Of a stretch of 64,000 nucleotides of DNA, positions 61,512 to 64,000 are shown in pieces. The first letter of the stretch is position 1. The number at the start of each line of letters is the position of its first letter. Under the pieces are notes generated by a model. That model saw only the letters and a list, made by a program, of their open reading frames with translations, had not been told where the DNA came from and ran no database searches. The stretch comes from Paramacrobiotus metropolitanus (lineage: Eukaryota; Tardigrada; Eutardigrada; Parachela; Macrobiotidae): the NCBI RefSeq assembly GCF_019649055.1, contig NW_026570258.1:992001-1056000 (forward strand), in the 5' to 3' direction. A program made the position numbers and the translations under genes.

Positions 61512-64000
61512 TTAATTTCGCACATAATGGCAAATATGCCAGTACAGTAGATTCGGAATACTGTTGTGCGGCGTAAAAAAGGGCAGATGATCACCGTAGG
61601 CTTGCTGCACCGTGTTGGTTTCGGAAAATACTGGCAGCCATAAATGCCGGCTCCGCATACCGATCACTTCCTGGCAGACCATCGTTTTGGCCAGCAGGAC
61701 AAATGGCCTTGTCGTTGGAAGGCGGATAGGAATCTAAACAACACAAAAAATGTTTTTTTTATTTTTCAGGCATGAAAATCTATTTTATAAAATTAAAAAT
61801 TATTTAGTTTTAATTCCGGTGAATTACAAAGATTATAAAAGCGCTCAGTAAGCATTCGATCGAGACATGTCGCACTGATTCGATCGATGATATCATTACA
61901 TTAATTAACTCACGTGTCATATATTTCCACGTGTCATGATTACGTGGAACGGGAATTTGCGCTGTAACAGAACCGGAAGTAGCCTGCACGGTTAATACGA
62001 AAACTGTTATAAATTTCTGAAAGTGAAAAACATCTTGCAAAATTAAAATTAAATCGACAGTAATTAGTTAGGCAAAGAAAAAGTTATACCAAAAAACCAT
62101 GACTGCATATTTTAAAATTACTTGTTGCAAGCGGTCCATTTTTTTTGTCAAAAAATAACTGAATAACTGAAAAGGTGCTCACGTAAATTAGCAGCCGATA
62201 AAAAATTAAAAGTAAAATTACACAAATTAGCGAACATAATACATAAAGAAAATTAATTAGGAAAACAAAGAAAGAAAATAAAAAAAGATGATTACCCACG
62301 GTTTTTTTATACGGGATACAGTTTTCTCAAAAAAAGAAAAAAAAAGAAAAATAATAGTTAAGTGCATTTTGTCATACGGGCAACAGTTTTCTCAGGAATG
62401 ATTAAAATTAAAGAACTAAAATAAAGAATAATACTTATTACAGTTCTGTTAGACAGGCATCAGTTTTCTCAAAATAATTGAAACTAAGAAGAAAAAAAAC
62501 AAAGAATAACACTAAAAAACAATTTTGTTAGGCCGGCAACAGTTTCCTCAAGGAAGACACAGTAAAAGCCAGAAATCGCTGACCTCGGCATCACCGTCAT
62601 TCCGGCAGCAGAACTTATAGATCGTCCCGCAGAAATGCGGCTCTTCCCGCTCATCATGACACTGGTAACTCTCGCCTTCCGGTAGTTCCCCGTTTTCCGC
62701 ATTAATCGGCACCTTGACGTCGTTGAGGAAATAAGTACCGCTGTGGAAACCGTCCGGACAGGGACCGCGCCGTGACCGGAAGAGGCAGTAGGCGCCGGGC
62801 TCAAAGTGCACCGTCGGCGGCGACTGCAGCGCCCCGTTGGGGGCGGGCGTGACCGTGGGAAACTGGTTGGTCTTCTTCATGCAGAAATTCAGGTACAGCT
62901 CGTTATAGGCGCTCAGGAAGCCCACGTCCACGAAGGTCTCGGCGCTGCCGATAAAGCCGGTCTGCACTTTATGGTAGCGTTTACCTGCGACATTTAAACA
63001 CTGGAGTGACCGAGTCACCGAATGCTGAGAGCATTATTATGGGAGAAAATTGTTTTTAAGAAAATCTAAAGAATTTTATTATACACATTTTATTTATTTA
63101 TACATACCAACAGCCAAAAAATTCTCTACAATTTAATCTAATTCAGTAAAATAATAATTTAAAAATATTAGCAGATGTCAACAACTGTTCCTGGCGCTAA
63201 TTATTAGCTCGAAAAAATTGCTTTTGATCAAACTCGTTATGATATTTAGTTTTCCATGATTTTTATTTGGCTTTCCATTTAGCGAGTTTCTGTACGGAAA
63301 AGATTTGAAGCCCGTGCACTACGTTCTTGCTCCTTCACAACAAACAATTGAATTTGTATAAGTATCAATATTTTGGATGATCAACGGAAAAGCTTTTCCT
63401 TGCCTAGAGTAACGTGAATTGTAACGTACACAATAAATGTAAATGTATAATTTTGTAAATGTAAATGTATGTAAAATATAAATGTATAATTTTGTAAATG
63501 TAAATGTATGTAAAATGTAAATGTGCGTAAAATGTAAATGTATCTACGGTATGTAAGTGTATGTATTCAATTGTGTAAATGTAAAGTAAATGTAAATACA
63601 TTTGTAAATGTGTTTGTGAATTGAAAATAATTTCACTATTATTACCGGTAATCCAGGTGGCCATGGCGTTTCCCGCCGGACACCCGCCCGTCTGATCCCG
63701 CACCCGCAGCAGCCCGTAGTGCCCTTCCGGCCAACCGCACGTCTCATTGGCGCACACCCGCTGATTATGCAGATGCGCCGGCATGACCTCCACGTTCCGC
63801 GGCAACGGCACCGTCACCGTCTCCCCTCGTGCCGGGGAGTTACTCCCACAGGTCACCGGCACCGGGAGGGGGCCGCGCGGTCGCTTCTCCGCCGTCTTAC
63901 TGGTGTTGATCTTCACCGCCATCTCCACCAGCGCAATCTTGACATTGCGCCGTAGTTTGATGACCATTTCCGGCGACTGCAGATGATCGCATAATAGCTC
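61512..64000 (-). CDS. ApeC (apextrin C-terminal) domain protein, 5' end outside the window
   Basis: Exons on the minus strand: window edge (64000) to 63646, phase 1 donor GTAAT; 62984-62584; 61733-61512 (TAA). The first visible exon has PVTCGSNSPARGE and CGWPEGHYGLLRV. The next carries YHKVQTGFIGSAE, FCMKK, PGAYCLFRSRRGPCPDGFHS and FCCRNDGDAE. The last has IPIRLPTTRPFVLLAK, then CQEVIGM, the end of the ApeC fold. The donor at 62583 is GTCAGC, acceptable but weak. ApeC proteins are secreted; in amphioxus some bind bacterial cell-wall components (established knowledge). The N-terminus, and any MACPF or signal part, is not in the window. Confidence 0.82.
63430..63610. repeat. TGTAAATG minisatellite in the ApeC-gene intron
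   Basis: Imperfect tandem copies of AAATGTAAATGTAT and TTTTGTAAATG. Confidence 0.85.

Noticed and set aside
63404-63645. Continuation of the ApeC exon frame past 63646
   Set aside because: It runs into the TGTAAATG minisatellite after a good GT donor, and the next exon joins in phase, so it is intron.

Overview
The window is eukaryotic and most likely from an invertebrate animal. Genes carry GT-AG introns, secreted proteins have signal peptides and probable GPI tails, and there are foldback transposons and a 24.9 kb LTR retroelement. A tardigrade (Hypsibius-like) source is my best guess, because the F-box-type pseudogene near 28-30.5 kb resembles a family I associate with tardigrades. That is recall, not a search result.

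Bases 858-25734 are one giant Ty3/gypsy-type LTR retroelement whose main genes lie on the minus strand. It has two 609-bp LTRs differing at only 2 positions, TG...CA ends, a 4-bp target duplication (CGTG), a tRNA-primer site directly abutting the 5' LTR, and a polypurine tract directly abutting the 3' LTR. Minus-strand order is: a leader with a family of similar hairpins; gag (coiled coil, capsid, low-complexity nucleocapsid); aspartic protease; a long inserted region carrying an extra integrase-type zinc module and two internal copies of the polypurine tract; reverse transcriptase/RNase H; integrase; then about 11 kb of accessory genes. The gag-pol frame is interrupted by five in-frame stops and by frame changes, although the LTRs are nearly identical.

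The accessory block (about 2.0-13.1 kb) has seven unrecognised minus-strand ORFs, one convincing antisense ORF (7230-8393) and a tandem set of four tRNA-like sequences (8.7-9.4 kb), each with A-box-like and B-box-like motifs and a T-run. Intergenic spaces of 0.2-1.1 kb with CCAAT and ETS-type motifs suggest the genes have their own promoters. No envelope protein is visible. This is the best candidate for a little-described system here.

Bases 26-31 kb hold a foldback transposon, a decayed F-box-type gene and a second foldback copy. Bases 34-37.7 kb hold an eight-exon gene for an OTUD3-like deubiquitinase with its catalytic Asp, Cys and His intact. A single-exon His-rich protein gene follows at 39.4 kb.

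Bases 41.8-51.2 kb are a same-strand array of six Ly6/three-finger genes; five are close relatives and two of those look broken at the N-terminus. Bases 52-53.6 kb carry a 9-bp minisatellite and another foldback repeat. Bases 53.8-56.1 kb encode a CAP (CRISP-like) secreted protein whose intron holds the third foldback copy.

Bases 57.8-59.9 kb hold two duplicated two-exon genes for small secreted proteins ending in the same Cys motif. A three-exon secreted protein lies at 60.3-61.0 kb on the plus strand. The window ends inside a minus-strand gene with an ApeC (apextrin C-terminal) domain. Most host genes near the right end therefore encode extracellular proteins.
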